The translations under genes and the position numbers were made by a program. From assembly GCF_003576645.1 (NCBI RefSeq), contig NC_044920.1, positions 14,701,865-14,765,864 on the forward strand: DNA of 64,000 nucleotides, given 5' to 3'. Below the pieces are notes generated by a model, which ran no database searches, was not told the DNA's origin, and was given only the letters and a program-made list of their open reading frames with translations. This stretch comes from Ipomoea triloba. Lineage: Eukaryota; Streptophyta; Magnoliopsida; Solanales; Convolvulaceae. Shown here piece by piece: positions 12,373-22,851 of this stretch (the stretch's first letter is position 1; each line of letters starts with the position of its first letter).

Positions 12373-13670
12373 TGTTGGTCCCAAGAGGATGGGGTACAAG
12401 TCTAGAGGGGGGGGTGAATAGACTTGTATAAGATTTTGCAAATCTTTTCGACCTCTCGTGTGTATTGAACTCAGGATGTTTAGGTTCGATACCTCACGAG
12501 GTGAAGACAAAGTTTTATGCGCAGCGGAAAAGTTATCCCCTTTTAGTTAGCACGAGTTTGAGTTAGTTCGAGAGGTGTGTTTATATGCAGTACAATCGAG
12601 AGGTTAGCGAGAGATAAATACAGAAAGTAAATGCGAGAGAGATTTTTAAGTGGTTCGGCCAACCCGCCTACATCCACTCTTCTTCCAGAAACTCCCTGGA
12701 AGGATTGCACTAAAACTTCCCTTTTTAGTACAATATCGAGCGCTTGAGCTTTGATCACGAAGCCCGCCTCAAGCCTCAGGTTTTTCGCCCCGCTTCTTGT
12801 TACTCCACCTATCGAGCACTTGAGCTTTGATCACCAAGCCCGCCTCAAGCCTCAGGATCTTCACTAGACAGCTGCCAGGTTACTCCGCCTCTTCTTGCTT
12901 AATCCAAAGCAAGGACCTTTGGTTGTCACGGTTGAATGTAACAAGCTCCAATCTGACCAAAAGCTATCGTTGAATCAACTTCGATGTAGAGCAGCTTCGG
13001 TCACCTTCTAGATGTGTAGCAGTTTAAGCTTTGTAACTCTCTCAAACACTAAGATGTGTTTTTCTCGCTATTTTGAATATCAGGATGATATTCCAGATTG
13101 AGCACTAGCACTTGAACGTTTGAGTTAGACACCTCTTAAGATTTTCGAATCGAACCGATCTCTTACGAAAATTCCCCTTTTTTTTTGATCTGTGTCTTCA
13201 CGTCCTTTTTATATGAGAGTAAAGGAATAATTCCTTTTGGAGAAGTGTCAGTTTATCGAGACCAAGATTGATGTCTCGATTGTTTGATGTCTTGATCCCC
13301 ATGTATCGAGAGATCGATCTCTCGAACTCTGCTTATGTCTCGAAGTGGGTTGTTGTATCGAGAGGTCCTACCTCTCGAACTCTGCTTATGTCTCGAGACT
13401 TAGTTGATGTCTCGCAGACCCTTATTCCTCCAGCGTCGTCTCGTGCCTTCTACTGATCTATCTATGAAATTACAACACGAGTCTTCTAAGATGTTCATAC
13501 AAGTTTACCTCAAGCTTAAATATTTTCCGAGTTGAGCTCAAGTTACCCGGTTGTATTTTCGCTCTTAGTTTACTTGTCGAACTTACATTGATTCCTATCT
13601 TTCGAGACTTTAGGGGATTCTAAATTACATTTTTGGTATCATCAAAACCTAATACATTATGTTCCTAACA
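12373..13670 (-). mobile_element. Ty1/copia (SIRE-like) 3' LTR
   Basis: On the minus strand the LTR runs from TGTTAGGAACATAATG (13670) to CTTGGGACCAACA (12373), TG...CA bounded and 1298 bp long. It is preceded by a polypurine tract (AAAAAGGGGGAAAT, minus strand, 13671-13684), so it is the 3' LTR of a minus-strand element. The end near 12373 carries CCCCCCTCTAGACTTGTACC, typical of SIRE/Maximus LTRs. Internally, a word reading GAGGCTTGAGGCGGGCTT on the minus strand is repeated, and CTCTCGA words are frequent. It interrupts the protease exon of the CACTA gene. Confidence 0.8.
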
Positions 13671-13684
13671 ATTTCCCCCTTTTT
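13671..13684 (-). other. Copia polypurine tract
   Basis: AAAAAGGGGGAAAT on the minus strand directly abuts the LTR start TGTTAGG. This is the expected primer site for plus-strand DNA synthesis and fixes the element's orientation. Confidence 0.75.
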
Positions 13685-13962
13685 GATGATGCCAACACTT
13701 ATACTTACTCTATATGGCTGATTTGATAGAGGATAAACATAGATTTTATTTTCAGCGCATATGGTAAGTTTGACAATTATTCTACTAAAGCATGAATAAG
13801 CAAATTCACATAACACCCCCAGCAAAAGATATATATATTTAAGATTAAGGGAATTTTTACATAACTGAGCTTAGTAGAAAAAATTAAACCAAAAACATAT
13901 AGGATCAAGAACAACATAAACAGCAATACACTGTAATAAGATGGAGTTTGGGCCACGAGAGC

Positions 13963-14253
13963 TTACTTCTTGTTGTTGGCTTCCCTCTTCCTGTTAATGG
14001 CTTCTCGTGTCTTGATGGGATCTTTCGGATTTACCAGGCTTATGTATTCGTCTGTAACATCTAGATGCCTGTAGTTTCTGTAAGCTTCCCCCACGAATTC
14101 TCCATCAATCACTCCATCTTTCCACCATGCAATGCATTCTTCTGGAGACATATTGCTGTGAACAGATATTCCAGTGATCTTCAGAAGCTTGAATATCTCA
14201 AGAGTCAGTTTTTGTTCAGTATCTTCCCTGCTCCCAAACTTAAAGTTTGTCAT
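13963..14253 (-). CDS. C-terminal continuation of the copia extra ORF (after in-frame TAG)
   Basis: An open frame of 96 codons on the minus strand, from ATG at 14253 (MTNFKFGSRE) to a basic end (NRKREANNKK) about 290 bp before the polypurine tract. The codons between the TAG at 14286-14284 and this ATG are open and in the same frame, so it is the downstream part of the long extra ORF, not clearly a separate gene. It contains an EECIAWWKDGVIDGEFVG stretch; no known catalytic motif is seen. A second copy lies at 19424-19665, truncated by the N run. Confidence 0.6.
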   Translation of the reverse strand: MTNFKFGSREDTEQKLTLEIFKLLKITGISVHSNMSPEECIAWWKDGVIDGEFVGEAYRNYRHLDVTDEYISLVNPKDPIKTREAINRKREANNKK

Positions 14254-14283
14254 GACAAGGTCGATCTTTCTTTCTTCTTCTGA

Positions 14284-14558
14284 CTATTGTTCTTGTCTTT
14301 TTCTTCTCCTTTCTCTGTCCTCTTCTCTCCTTTTCTCCATTTCCAGTGTACGCTGGATCCTTAAGATTTCTGCTCTTTTCGCTTCCTCCAGTTGTTTGCT
14401 CAATGATTTTGGAACTTTTGGAGGAGGTCCAGCTGGTTCACTTGCTGCCCTTTTCTTGCTAGTTGTTGATGTCCTTCCTTGTGTATTTTCCCCCTTTTTC
14501 CCTTTATTTTCCCCCTTGGTGGCATCATCAGTACGGGAAAGGAGGGTGGACATACCTT
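14284..14558 (-). pseudogene. Copia extra-ORF C-terminal fragment cut by assembly join
   Basis: The minus-strand coiled-coil end of the extra ORF (KRREEDRERRRKRQEQ then TAG). It runs into a single N at 14559. The 315 bases 14244-14558 recur as 14560-14874, so this is probably the same DNA shown twice. Confidence 0.75.
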
Positions 14559-14559
14559 N
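14559..14559. other. Single-N scaffold join
   Basis: One N with a 315-bp apparently exact repeat on both sides (14244-14558 and 14560-14874). The pattern fits two contigs placed end to end without merging their overlap. Confidence 0.8.
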
Positions 14560-15391
14560 AGTTTGTCATGACAAGGTCGATCTTTCTTTCTTCTTCTGAC
14601 TATTGTTCTTGTCTTTTTCTTCTCCTTTCTCTGTCCTCTTCTCTCCTTTTCTCCATTTCCAGTGTACGCTGGATCCTTAAGATTTCTGCTCTTTTCGCTT
14701 CCTCCAGTTGTTTGCTCAATGATTTTGGAACTTTTGGAGGAGGTCCAGCTGGTTCACTTGCTGCCCTTTTCTTGCTAGTTGTTGATGTCCTTCCTTGTGT
14801 ATTTTCCCCCTTTTTCCCTTTATTTTCCCCCTTGGTGGCATCATCAGTACGGGAAAGGAGGGTGGACATACCTTCGAAGAGTGCTTGAAGTTGGGCAGGT
14901 ACTTGGTTCGACAGATCATCGAGTAGTGCTTTCATCATGTCCTGTCGAAGTTCACTGGAATGCTGGAAGGCTCGAAGCTCTGCTCGTATCTCGGCTAATT
15001 CAGCTCTCGCACTTGCAGCCTCTGCTCGAGCTACAGCAGCTTCATCAGCGACTTTCCGTGCTGCATCCTCAGCCCATACTGCCTGTTCGAGAAGTTCGGC
15101 ATGACGGCCTTGGGATTCACTTGTGCCAGCAGCAGGCATTGCAGCATTGCGGACAACAGCGAGTATCCTTTCGAGCTGAGCCATCTTCTGAGATTGATCA
15201 GCCATGAATTGACGCACTTCGCCAATGAAGACTTCTTCGGCCTGTTGATCATAGTCAGAAGTAGAAGAAGAGAAGTGAGAAGTACCTTTTATCGGAGGGG
15301 ACTTGGGTGCTTCCAGATTTCCACCCATGACACGAGAAGCCATTAACAAGAAGAGGAAGCCAACAACAAGAAGTAAGCTCTCGTGGCCCAA
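14560..15391 (-). pseudogene. Chimeric copy of the copia extra-ORF 3' part
   Basis: From about 15330 down to 14600 the minus strand encodes the same 242 C-terminal residues as the full ORF (from MGGNLEAPK, residue 810, to RKRQEQ). Upstream of 15331 the match stops. The next codons (MGHESLLLVVGFLFLLMASR) come from an inverted copy of 13940-14012. The open frame is therefore an accident of the join, and its hydrophobic start should not be taken for a signal peptide. The junction shares only a few bases (GAC) with both parents. Confidence 0.75.
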
Positions 15392-15658
15392 ACTCCATCT
15401 TATTACATGTATTGCTTTTATGTTGTTCTTTCTATATGTTTTTGGTTTAATTTTCTACTAAGCTCAGTTATGTAAACATTCCCTTAATCTTAAATATATA
15501 TATCTTTGCTGGGGTGTTGTGTGAATTGCTTATTCATGCTTTAGTAGAATAATTGTCAAACTTACCATATGCGCTGAAAATAAAATCTATGTTTATCCTC
15601 TATCAAATCAGCCATATAGAGTAAGTATAAGTGTTGGCATCATCAAAAAGGGGGAAAT

Positions 15659-17016
15659 TGTTAGGAACATAATGTATTAGGTTTTGATGATACCAAAAAT
15701 GTAATTTAGAATCCCCTAAGTCTCGAAAGATAGGAATCAATGTAAGTTCGACAAGTAAACTAAGAGCGAAAATACAACCGGGTAACTTGAGCTCAACTCG
15801 GAAAATATTTAAGCTTGAGGTAAACTTGTATGAACATCTTAGAAGTCTCGTGTTGTAATTTCATAGATAGATCAGAAGAAGGCACGAGACAACACTGGAG
15901 GAATAAGGGTCTGCGAGACATCAACTAAGTCTCGAGACATAAGCAGAGTTCGAGAGGTAGGACCTCTCGATACAACAATCCAGTTCGAGACATAAGCAGA
16001 GTTCGAGAGATGACGATACATGGATCAAGACATCAAAAATCGAGACATCAATCTCGATAATGCTGAATTATTCCTTCATATAAAAAGGACGTGAAGACAC
16101 AGATCAAAAAAAAAGGGGAAAAGAGGGTTCATTCGAAAATCTTAAGGTGTCTAATTCAAACGTTCAAGTGCAAGTGCTCAATTGGAATATCATCCTGATA
16201 TTCAAAAGCGAGAAAAACACATCTTAGTGTTTGAGAGAGTTACAAAGCTTAAACTGCTACACATCTAGAAGGTGACCGAAGCTGCTCTACATCGAAGTTG
16301 ATTCAACGATAGCTTTTGGTCAGATTGGAGCTTGTTACATTCAACTGTGACAACCAAAGGTCCTTGCTTTGGATTAAGCAAGAAGAGGCGGAGTAACCTG
16401 GCAGCTGTCTAGTGAAGATCTGAGGCTTGAGGCGGGCTTGGTGATCAAAGCTCAAGTGCTCGAGAGGTGAGTAACTGGAAGCGGGGAGAAAAACCTGAGG
16501 AGAGGCGGAGTAACCTGGGAGCTGTCTTGTGAAGATCCTGAGGCTTGAGGCGGGCTTGGTGATCAAAGCTCAAGTGCTCGATAGGTGGAGTAACAAGAAG
16601 CGGGGCGAAAAACCTGAGGCTTGAGGCGGGCTTCGTGATCAAAGCTCAAGCGCTCGATATTGTACTAAAAAGGGAAGTTTTAGTGCAATCCTTCCAGGGA
16701 GTTTCTGGAAGAAGAGTGGACGTAGGCGGGTTGGCCGAACCACTTAAAAATCTCTCTCGCATTTACTTTCTGTTTTATCTCTCGCTAACCTCTCGATTGC
16801 ACTGCATATAAACACACCTCTCGAACTAACTCAAACTCGTGCTAACTAAAAGGGGATAACTTTTCCGCTGCGCATAAAACTTTGTCTTCACCTTCGTGAG
16901 GTATCGAACCTAAACATCCTAAGTCAATACACACGAGAGTCGAAAAGATTTGCAAAATCTTATACAAGTCTATTCACCCCCCCTCTAGACTTGTACCCCA
17001 TCCCTTGGACCAAACA
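15659..17016 (+). mobile_element. Inverted copy of the copia 3' LTR
   Basis: It begins TGTTAGGAACATAATG at 15659, preceded by AAAAAGGGGGAAAT, and ends CCTTGGACCAAACA at 17016, matching 12373-13670 reversed. It is about 60 bp longer. The block GAGGCTTGAGGCGGGCTT occurs three times (about 16422, 16541, 16617) against two in the other copy. Confidence 0.75.
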
Positions 17017-17972
17017 AATCCATCAAAACCAATGATTGGTATATTTACAAATCTATATATATAAATTAAATTCTAATACCAACATTACAATAAAGTTATT
17101 AATTATATAAATTAGCAAAGTAAAAGACTTACTCTTGATGATACGTGCGAATATGATGTTAACCATATTTGCTGAATTTGGGTTGGTACATGCAAAATCG
17201 TTAGATGTCACTCCAAGTTGCTTACACAGCTTATTCAAAAACCTGAAAAAAAATTACAAATAAGAATTTCAATAAACATAAAAAGTAAATGTATAAAACA
17301 CATGTACAATTTGAAACTTACAGCATAAACACTTGTATAATCGAGACATTGAGCCACTTCATTGTCAACATATCCTGTATATCCTCGATCATCACAAAAA
17401 CACCATTCACGTTTTCGTGATGGAAGACTGTCTGATCTAAATCAAATCAATGTACTCTTTTTCAACAGGAAATGATTCCAATGCTTTGACAAGCTTCTTG
17501 CAGTATTTCCCAAAGCAAAAAGACATTCTCCAACAATTGGAGGTCGTATAGAGTACCAGATAGCTCAGCACTTAGGTCTCTCATTTTTTTTTTTTGTTTT
17601 GTGAACTTATTTTAACATTTTCCTAAATATAAAATATGTATCAACTAACATTTAAAATGTAAACAACGATATAACTTAATAATAACTAATATAAGAATGC
17701 ATACCTCATCCAAAATAACTAAATGAGTAGGCCATTGTGCATGACTACAAGCAATATCTCCCAAAGTCTTATACTGCAAACTTTCTACGGGGAGATTACA
17801 TTCTTCTACACCATCAACCACTTCATCAACCATGAACTTTGACATGATTAGGTAATAGTGGCACATTATGCACTATTGTGATCTCATTTGTAGTTGGGTA
17901 AACCGTACCCTTGCAACAACATATGGCTTGCCGTCGAGACCACATAGTGCAAGACTACACTTTTTTCGGCTC

Positions 17973-18020
<48 letters not shown>

Positions 18021-19398
18021 AGGCATAAATTTATAAAAGATAATATTTCAATTATGAAATAATAATATTACTTAATTGTAGTTACTGGATATACATCAAC
18101 CGATTGACAACTGCTTCAGGTCCGAGGTTGATCACTAGGCGCATAAGCACTTTGAGGAGAGTCAACCGAAACTCCTTGTGGATATAGGTGTGTGGTTGGC
18201 ATGTTCTTCAACAATACATTGAGTTTCTGGGTGAGCATGTCAATCTTGGGTGCACCTTAACATGTTGTTTGCCTGCACTTTTCCAACATCTTTTGGCAAT
18301 CATCAGTAGAAATAAGACCACTCGGTATGCTCCGTTTCTGCTCTGGTTTACCAAACACTTGTCGGATGGTGGAGTATGAACCAACTCCTCTTACATTACC
18401 TGAACCCCGTTTCTCCTCTGATTTACCAAGAGCTACTGACAAGATGTCTTGATGTCTGTTCGTTGAAATGTCCCTTGGTTAACTTCATCACATTTTTCTA
18501 CCTGTTCCAATCAATTAGATAAAGGCAAGTATTAGTATTTATTTTTATAAAATATTATATATTCTAATAACAACTTTTTAAGAATAGTACTTAAAATTTT
18601 TTGAAACACCCCTTGTGGTTTTCATTTGGAATGTAATAACTTCTTCTTTTGACTTCTTAATTCTTGCACGTACCCAGTCAAAATTACGATCATGACAATA
18701 ATGACGAGCTAACAGAAGCATAAGAAGATTGTGAAGATAGAGGGTCTTATATCATCCACTCTGGTCGTTTACCCGCATATCCAGCAGAACTAGGAAGTTG
18801 GATGCACATTGCATGACTGCCTTTGCCATGCCTTCTGAATTTTCTCCTATAATTTGAATGATATGTTAATACTAATAAAACAATTGAACTAAACACTAAA
18901 ACTACTAAAATAAAATGAAATAAACATACCTTGAACGGTTCACTCTCGTACTCTGCAACAAACTTCTCACATTGCTCTTTACTTAAGAATTCATATAGTT
19001 GTATAGGATTCATAATTTGGGTGCTTATTGGACAACATGTTCACGCCTCAATTACTCTTGAAGTCCCTCCATCTCGTTGATGCAATTTTCAATACCATCT
19101 CCTTCTTTGTATCATCTTCAATGCCAAATTGTTCTGAAAAACAAATGAACATAAGCGATGAAAATAATTGACAATTATACTATATAAATAATTGACAGTT
19201 AATATAAAGTTATTGAATACCTTAACATCTGTCCAAATTGTATTTTAAGCGTTTCATCTACATTCGGCCAACTGTCGATATTGATATCAACTCTAGAACG
19301 AACCAAAGTCCAATGTAAGATTTAAACGACTTGCGATGTTCACCAACCGCCCTATTATATTCATCAAACTGAATTGAAATATCTTCTTTTCCTTTTTC
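17017..19398 (-). pseudogene. Inverted, partial copy of the second CACTA gene
   Basis: The minus strand repeats the exons of the Ptta/Ulp1-like gene. About 17030 holds the CCAATGATTGG (NHW) piece, 17645-17866 the KFMVDEVVDGVEE exon, 18257-18442 the GKSEEKRGSGNVRG exon, and 18747-19013 the YEFLSKEQCEKFVAEYESEP exon. It ends at the N run. It shares the TAA after RPEWMI with the other arm, so both descend from the same broken gene. A (TA)n run lies at 17977-18015. Confidence 0.8.
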
Positions 19399-19423
19399 NN
19401 NNNNNNNNNNNNNNNNNNNNNNN
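19399..19423. other. 25-base N gap
   Basis: An assembly gap. The sequence to its left is the inverted CACTA gene piece. To its right the copia sequence resumes as a duplicate of 14014 onwards. An open frame drawn across it (19258-19665) is an artefact. Confidence 0.95.
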
Positions 19424-19665
19424 TTGATGGGATCTTTCGGATTTACCAGGCTTATGTATTCGTCTGTAACATCTAGATGCCTGTAGTTTCTGTAAGCTTC
19501 CCCCACGAATTCTCCATCAATCACTCCATCTTTCCACCATGCAATGCATTCTTCTGGAGACATATTGCTGTGAACAGATATTCCAGTGATCTTCAGAAGC
19601 TTGAATATCTCAAGAGTCAGTTTTTGTTCAGTATCTTCCCTGCTCCCAAACTTAAAGTTTGTCAT
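19424..19665 (-). CDS. Copia extra-ORF tail, second copy, cut by gap
   Basis: Same coding sequence as 14014-14253 (MTNFKFGSREDTEQK to VNPKDPI). It lies 30 bases after the TAG of the long ORF, in the same frame. The last residues are lost in the N gap. Confidence 0.6.
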
Positions 19666-19695
19666 GACAAGGTCGATCTTTCTTTCTTCTTCTGA

Positions 19696-22600
19696 CTATT
19701 GTTCTTGTCTTTTTCTTCTCCTTTCTCTGTCCTCTTCTCTCCTTTTCTCCATTTCCAGTGTACGCTGGATCCTTAAGATTTCTGCTCTTTTCGCTTCCTC
19801 CAGTTGTTTGCTCAATGATTTTGGAACTTTTGGAGGAGGTCCAGCTGGTTCACTTGCTGCCCTTTTCTTGCTAGTTGTTGATGTCCTTCCTTGTGTATTT
19901 TCCCCCTTTTTCCCTTTATTTTCCCCCTTGGTGGCATCATCAGTACGGGAAAGGAGGGTGGACATACCTTCGAAGAGTGCTTGAAGTTGGGCAGGTACTT
20001 GGTTCGACAGATCATCGAGTAGTGCTTTCATCATGTCCTGTCGAAGTTCACTGGAATGCTGGAAGGCTCGAAGCTCTGCTCGTATCTCGGCTAATTCAGC
20101 TCTCGCACTTGCAGCCTCTGCTCGAGCTACAGCAGCTTCATCAGCGACTTTCCGTGCTGCATCCTCAGCCCATACTGCCTGTTCGAGAAGTTCGGCATGA
20201 CGGCCTTGGGATTCACTTGTGCCAGCAGCAGGCATTGCAGCATTGCGGACAACAGCGAGTATCCTTTCGAGCTGAGCCATCTTCTGAGATTGATCAGCCA
20301 TGAATTGACGCACTTCGCCAATGAAGACTTCTTCGGCCTGTTGATCATAGTCAGAAGTAGAAGAAGAGAAGTGAGAAGTACCTTTTATCGGAGGGGACTT
20401 GGGTGCTTCCAGATTTCCACCCATGACTTGCAGTTGCGAGTCCACCTCTCGATTGAGTGTCTGAGGGGTCGCAGGGACACTGGGTTCAGAGCGCGAAGGT
20501 AGCTCCATGTCAGGCGCTTCCCGGTTTCCACCTGAGGGATGGATCACTTCTTGCTCTTCACCTCTCGAACCTGGATCCTCAGCTTCAGCGACTGTTAAGA
20601 TTGGATCAGCCAGGGAGGGTTCTTCAGTATTGGACGCTTCCCGGTTTCCATCCAATAGAAGTTCCCCCTCAGCGTCACTTCTCGAACCAGTGTTGGGAAC
20701 TTGGTCATCTGCTGGTGAGGTTGGAGACGAAGTGTCGACAGGTGCTTCCCTGTTTCCACCTTCGATGGTCGCATCGTCCTCCTCAGTACCTCTCGAACCA
20801 GCAGGACTTGGGGCAATCTGCTCTAGGTGCTCATTGGACTGCACTTCGGTCTGCTCCGATGAGTCTGGAATGATAATTATTTCAGGAGCAGTAGGAGAAC
20901 CCGGCAGTGTGAGCAACGGAACTTCACCCTCTCGAACTATCTGAGCTTCATCGTTGTCAACCGAGGGTGTGGACGTAGGTGGTGGCAAAAGAAGAACAGT
21001 GTTAGGAGCCACTTCAAGTGCTTCAGAGGTCTCGGATTCACCTCTCGAAGCTGCTACCTGTTCGTCCAGAGCAGAGAAATTTACTTGGGACAAGGGGATT
21101 GCGGCTGTTGGTATTGAGTTCTCAGAATCATCTCGAGCAATCCCAGAGGTCTCTCCTGGACCTCTCGTATTCTCTACTTGATGTCCCAAGGATAATGCAG
21201 TGGCGAGCCTGATATCTTCTTGAAATTTAGCTTCTAATTCAGGATCCACTCCAGGCTCGGCTTCAGCTTCTTGCGCATCAACAGCTATGCCCTTTCCCTT
21301 GTCAGATCGACCAAGATTTCTCCTGGTCACGTTCATCTCATGGGCATGATTCAGAAGTTCAGTGGCTGGGATTGCAGTGAGGTTTAACCAATTTAAAGCA
21401 AAGTCTTCCTCAGCCACCATATCTGCTGCTCTCGAAATCAGTTGATCAATCGGACCTGTTCTCCAGTTGATCCATCGAAGCACTCTGGAGAAGTCATCCA
21501 AGCTAGACACATTTTCAGTACGTTGATCCAACTGAGAAGTGATTTCAGCATTCAGCTCATCAGAGTTAGCAGACAGGATTTCTGTTGCCGATGCAGCTTC
21601 CACTGTTATCTCTCGAACCACCTCTCGTGGTTCCTCTACTTCTGTCTGTACTGGATCACTGATTCCAGTACCTTCAATCTCTCGAACCTCCTCTCGAGGC
21701 TCGTCAGTAGACTCATCAGCACCCTCAGCATTATCACCAGCATGTAGACTAACAGATAAAGCTTCTGACAGAGACCTGATAGGGGGCACTCTCTCAACCT
21801 CAGTGGCCAGTGTAGCCTGAGGTTCCCCCTGGGCTTGTGCCCTGTCGTCGAATGGTACTTGGATAGCTAAGGGTGTTACCTCTCGAATCTGAGTGATGGC
21901 GATGGTTTTAGCTTTCTTAGCCCTCTTTGGCAAGGCAACCCTCTTGACCAGGGTATCCAGATGCTCATCATCAGATTCCTTCTCCTTGGCTGGGGCTTTC
22001 CTTTTGCCCCTTCCCTTTGGCTTCGAGGGAGAAGGTGCACCCTTAACACCTTTAGCCTTTGAAGCTTGAGATTTCGTCCTACCCATATAGGTATTCCGAT
22101 GAATCTCTCGCCCTTCCCTCAGTTCTAAGCCCTTTAAACTTAGAAGATATTGAACAACAAAACCGAAACCAACCTTTTTACTGATCGTCAGGTTGGTGTT
22201 GGAGACTGAGCTTTGCACCTGCTGTTGAAGAGAGTTGAAGATGATATGTGCCCAGTCCATTTTGTTGTTGTTCCAGATGGCGTGGAGGATTTTGAGGATG
22301 TCCAGATTGATTTCGTCAGTTCCAGACACCTTGCCGAGCACGAATTTCATTATAAGGTCGGCAGCGAGAGCAAACCTCTCCTTTAGGTGGAACTTGCGGA
22401 GGGCAGAGGATGCTCTGCGCGGTGCAGTCTCCAGTCGGATTTTATCCCAAAAAGCCTGCTTGTCCAAGTCGTAATCCGAGAGGTGCTGGACTGCTTCCTC
22501 CGACGTCGTGAAGTCGAATGCCGCTCTGAGGTCACCTACAGAGGTTGTAATGTCAATTTCATTAAAGCGGCTTTCAATCTTGCCCTTCGTGACCTTAGCA

Positions 22601-22851
22601 TTCGCGAACCATTCAGTAAAGTCGAGTTCATGAATGGTTTGGTAGTCGTGCGTCATATATTTCATTAGTCCTGCCTTCTCAAACTTCTTCAGGACTTTCT
22701 CCGCCATCTTTGGATTTGACGAGTGGGTGATGAAGCCGTTTTTGTCAAGGATACTCCCCGCCTTGACTTGTTTGATCTGAGAGCGAATGTGTAGCAACTC
22801 CCTCTGATATGCGTCGGAAGATGAGGTTGATGTGGAGGATTCGGACGCCAT
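19696..22851 (-). CDS. Large extra ORF of a SIRE-like copia retrotransposon (1051 codons)
   Basis: Starts MASESSTSTSSSD at 22851. SIRE-type copia elements often carry an additional, sometimes envelope-like, ORF between pol and the 3' LTR, and this one sits there on the same strand. Residues 1-260 form a globular part (LDFTEWFANAKVTKGKIESR, then SGTDEINLDILKILHAIWNN) that resembles the plant 'putative transposon protein' domain by pattern only. About 270-300 is a lysine-rich, nuclear-signal-like tract (KPKGRGKRKAPAKEK). About 330-810 is acidic and low complexity, with the word GGNREAP or GNREAS recurring. About 830-1050 is strongly coiled-coil (repeated ARAEAASARAELAEIRAELR, ending KRREEDRERRRKRQEQ). 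I see no signal peptide, membrane segment or catalytic motif. A TAG ends it, but the same frame continues open. The function is unknown. Confidence 0.7.
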   Translation of the reverse strand: MASESSTSTSSSDAYQRELLHIRSQIKQVKAGSILDKNGFITHSSNPKMAEKVLKKFEKAGLMKYMTHDYQTIHELDFTEWFANAKVTKGKIESRFNEIDITTSVGDLRAAFDFTTSEEAVQHLSDYDLDKQAFWDKIRLETAPRRASSALRKFHLKERFALAADLIMKFVLGKVSGTDEINLDILKILHAIWNNNKMDWAHIIFNSLQQQVQSSVSNTNLTISKKVGFGFVVQYLLSLKGLELREGREIHRNTYMGRTKSQASKAKGVKGAPSPSKPKGRGKRKAPAKEKESDDEHLDTLVKRVALPKRAKKAKTIAITQIREVTPLAIQVPFDDRAQAQGEPQATLATEVERVPPIRSLSEALSVSLHAGDNAEGADESTDEPREEVREIEGTGISDPVQTEVEEPREVVREITVEAASATEILSANSDELNAEITSQLDQRTENVSSLDDFSRVLRWINWRTGPIDQLISRAADMVAEEDFALNWLNLTAIPATELLNHAHEMNVTRRNLGRSDKGKGIAVDAQEAEAEPGVDPELEAKFQEDIRLATALSLGHQVENTRGPGETSGIARDDSENSIPTAAIPLSQVNFSALDEQVAASRGESETSEALEVAPNTVLLLPPPTSTPSVDNDEAQIVREGEVPLLTLPGSPTAPEIIIIPDSSEQTEVQSNEHLEQIAPSPAGSRGTEEDDATIEGGNREAPVDTSSPTSPADDQVPNTGSRSDAEGELLLDGNREASNTEEPSLADPILTVAEAEDPGSRGEEQEVIHPSGGNREAPDMELPSRSEPSVPATPQTLNREVDSQLQVMGGNLEAPKSPPIKGTSHFSSSTSDYDQQAEEVFIGEVRQFMADQSQKMAQLERILAVVRNAAMPAAGTSESQGRHAELLEQAVWAEDAARKVADEAAVARAEAASARAELAEIRAELRAFQHSSELRQDMMKALLDDLSNQVPAQLQALFEGMSTLLSRTDDATKGENKGKKGENTQGRTSTTSKKRAASEPAGPPPKVPKSLSKQLEEAKRAEILRIQRTLEMEKRREEDRERRRKRQEQ

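Larger units (their letters stand above)
15331..19398 (-). repeat. Right arm of a 4-kb inverted repeat (left arm 9933-14012)
   Basis: This stretch is the reverse complement of 9933-14012, with scattered small indels and substitutions. One example is a six-base change in the DLDLDQ region near 17445. Another is an extra unit of the LTR repeat at 16423-16618. It therefore repeats, backwards, the second CACTA gene and the copia 3' LTR. The 1.3-kb spacer itself includes a contig join. It may be a true foldback, an inverted allele or a misassembly. Confidence 0.85.

Noticed and set aside
14174..15346. Plus-strand frames opposite the copia extra ORF (also 19586-20944 and 24126-24559)
   Set aside because: They are mirror frames of a coherent minus-strand coding region and have no family match.
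15329..15391. Apparent signal peptide at the start of the 263-codon frame
   Set aside because: These codons come from inverted non-coding copia sequence across a join.
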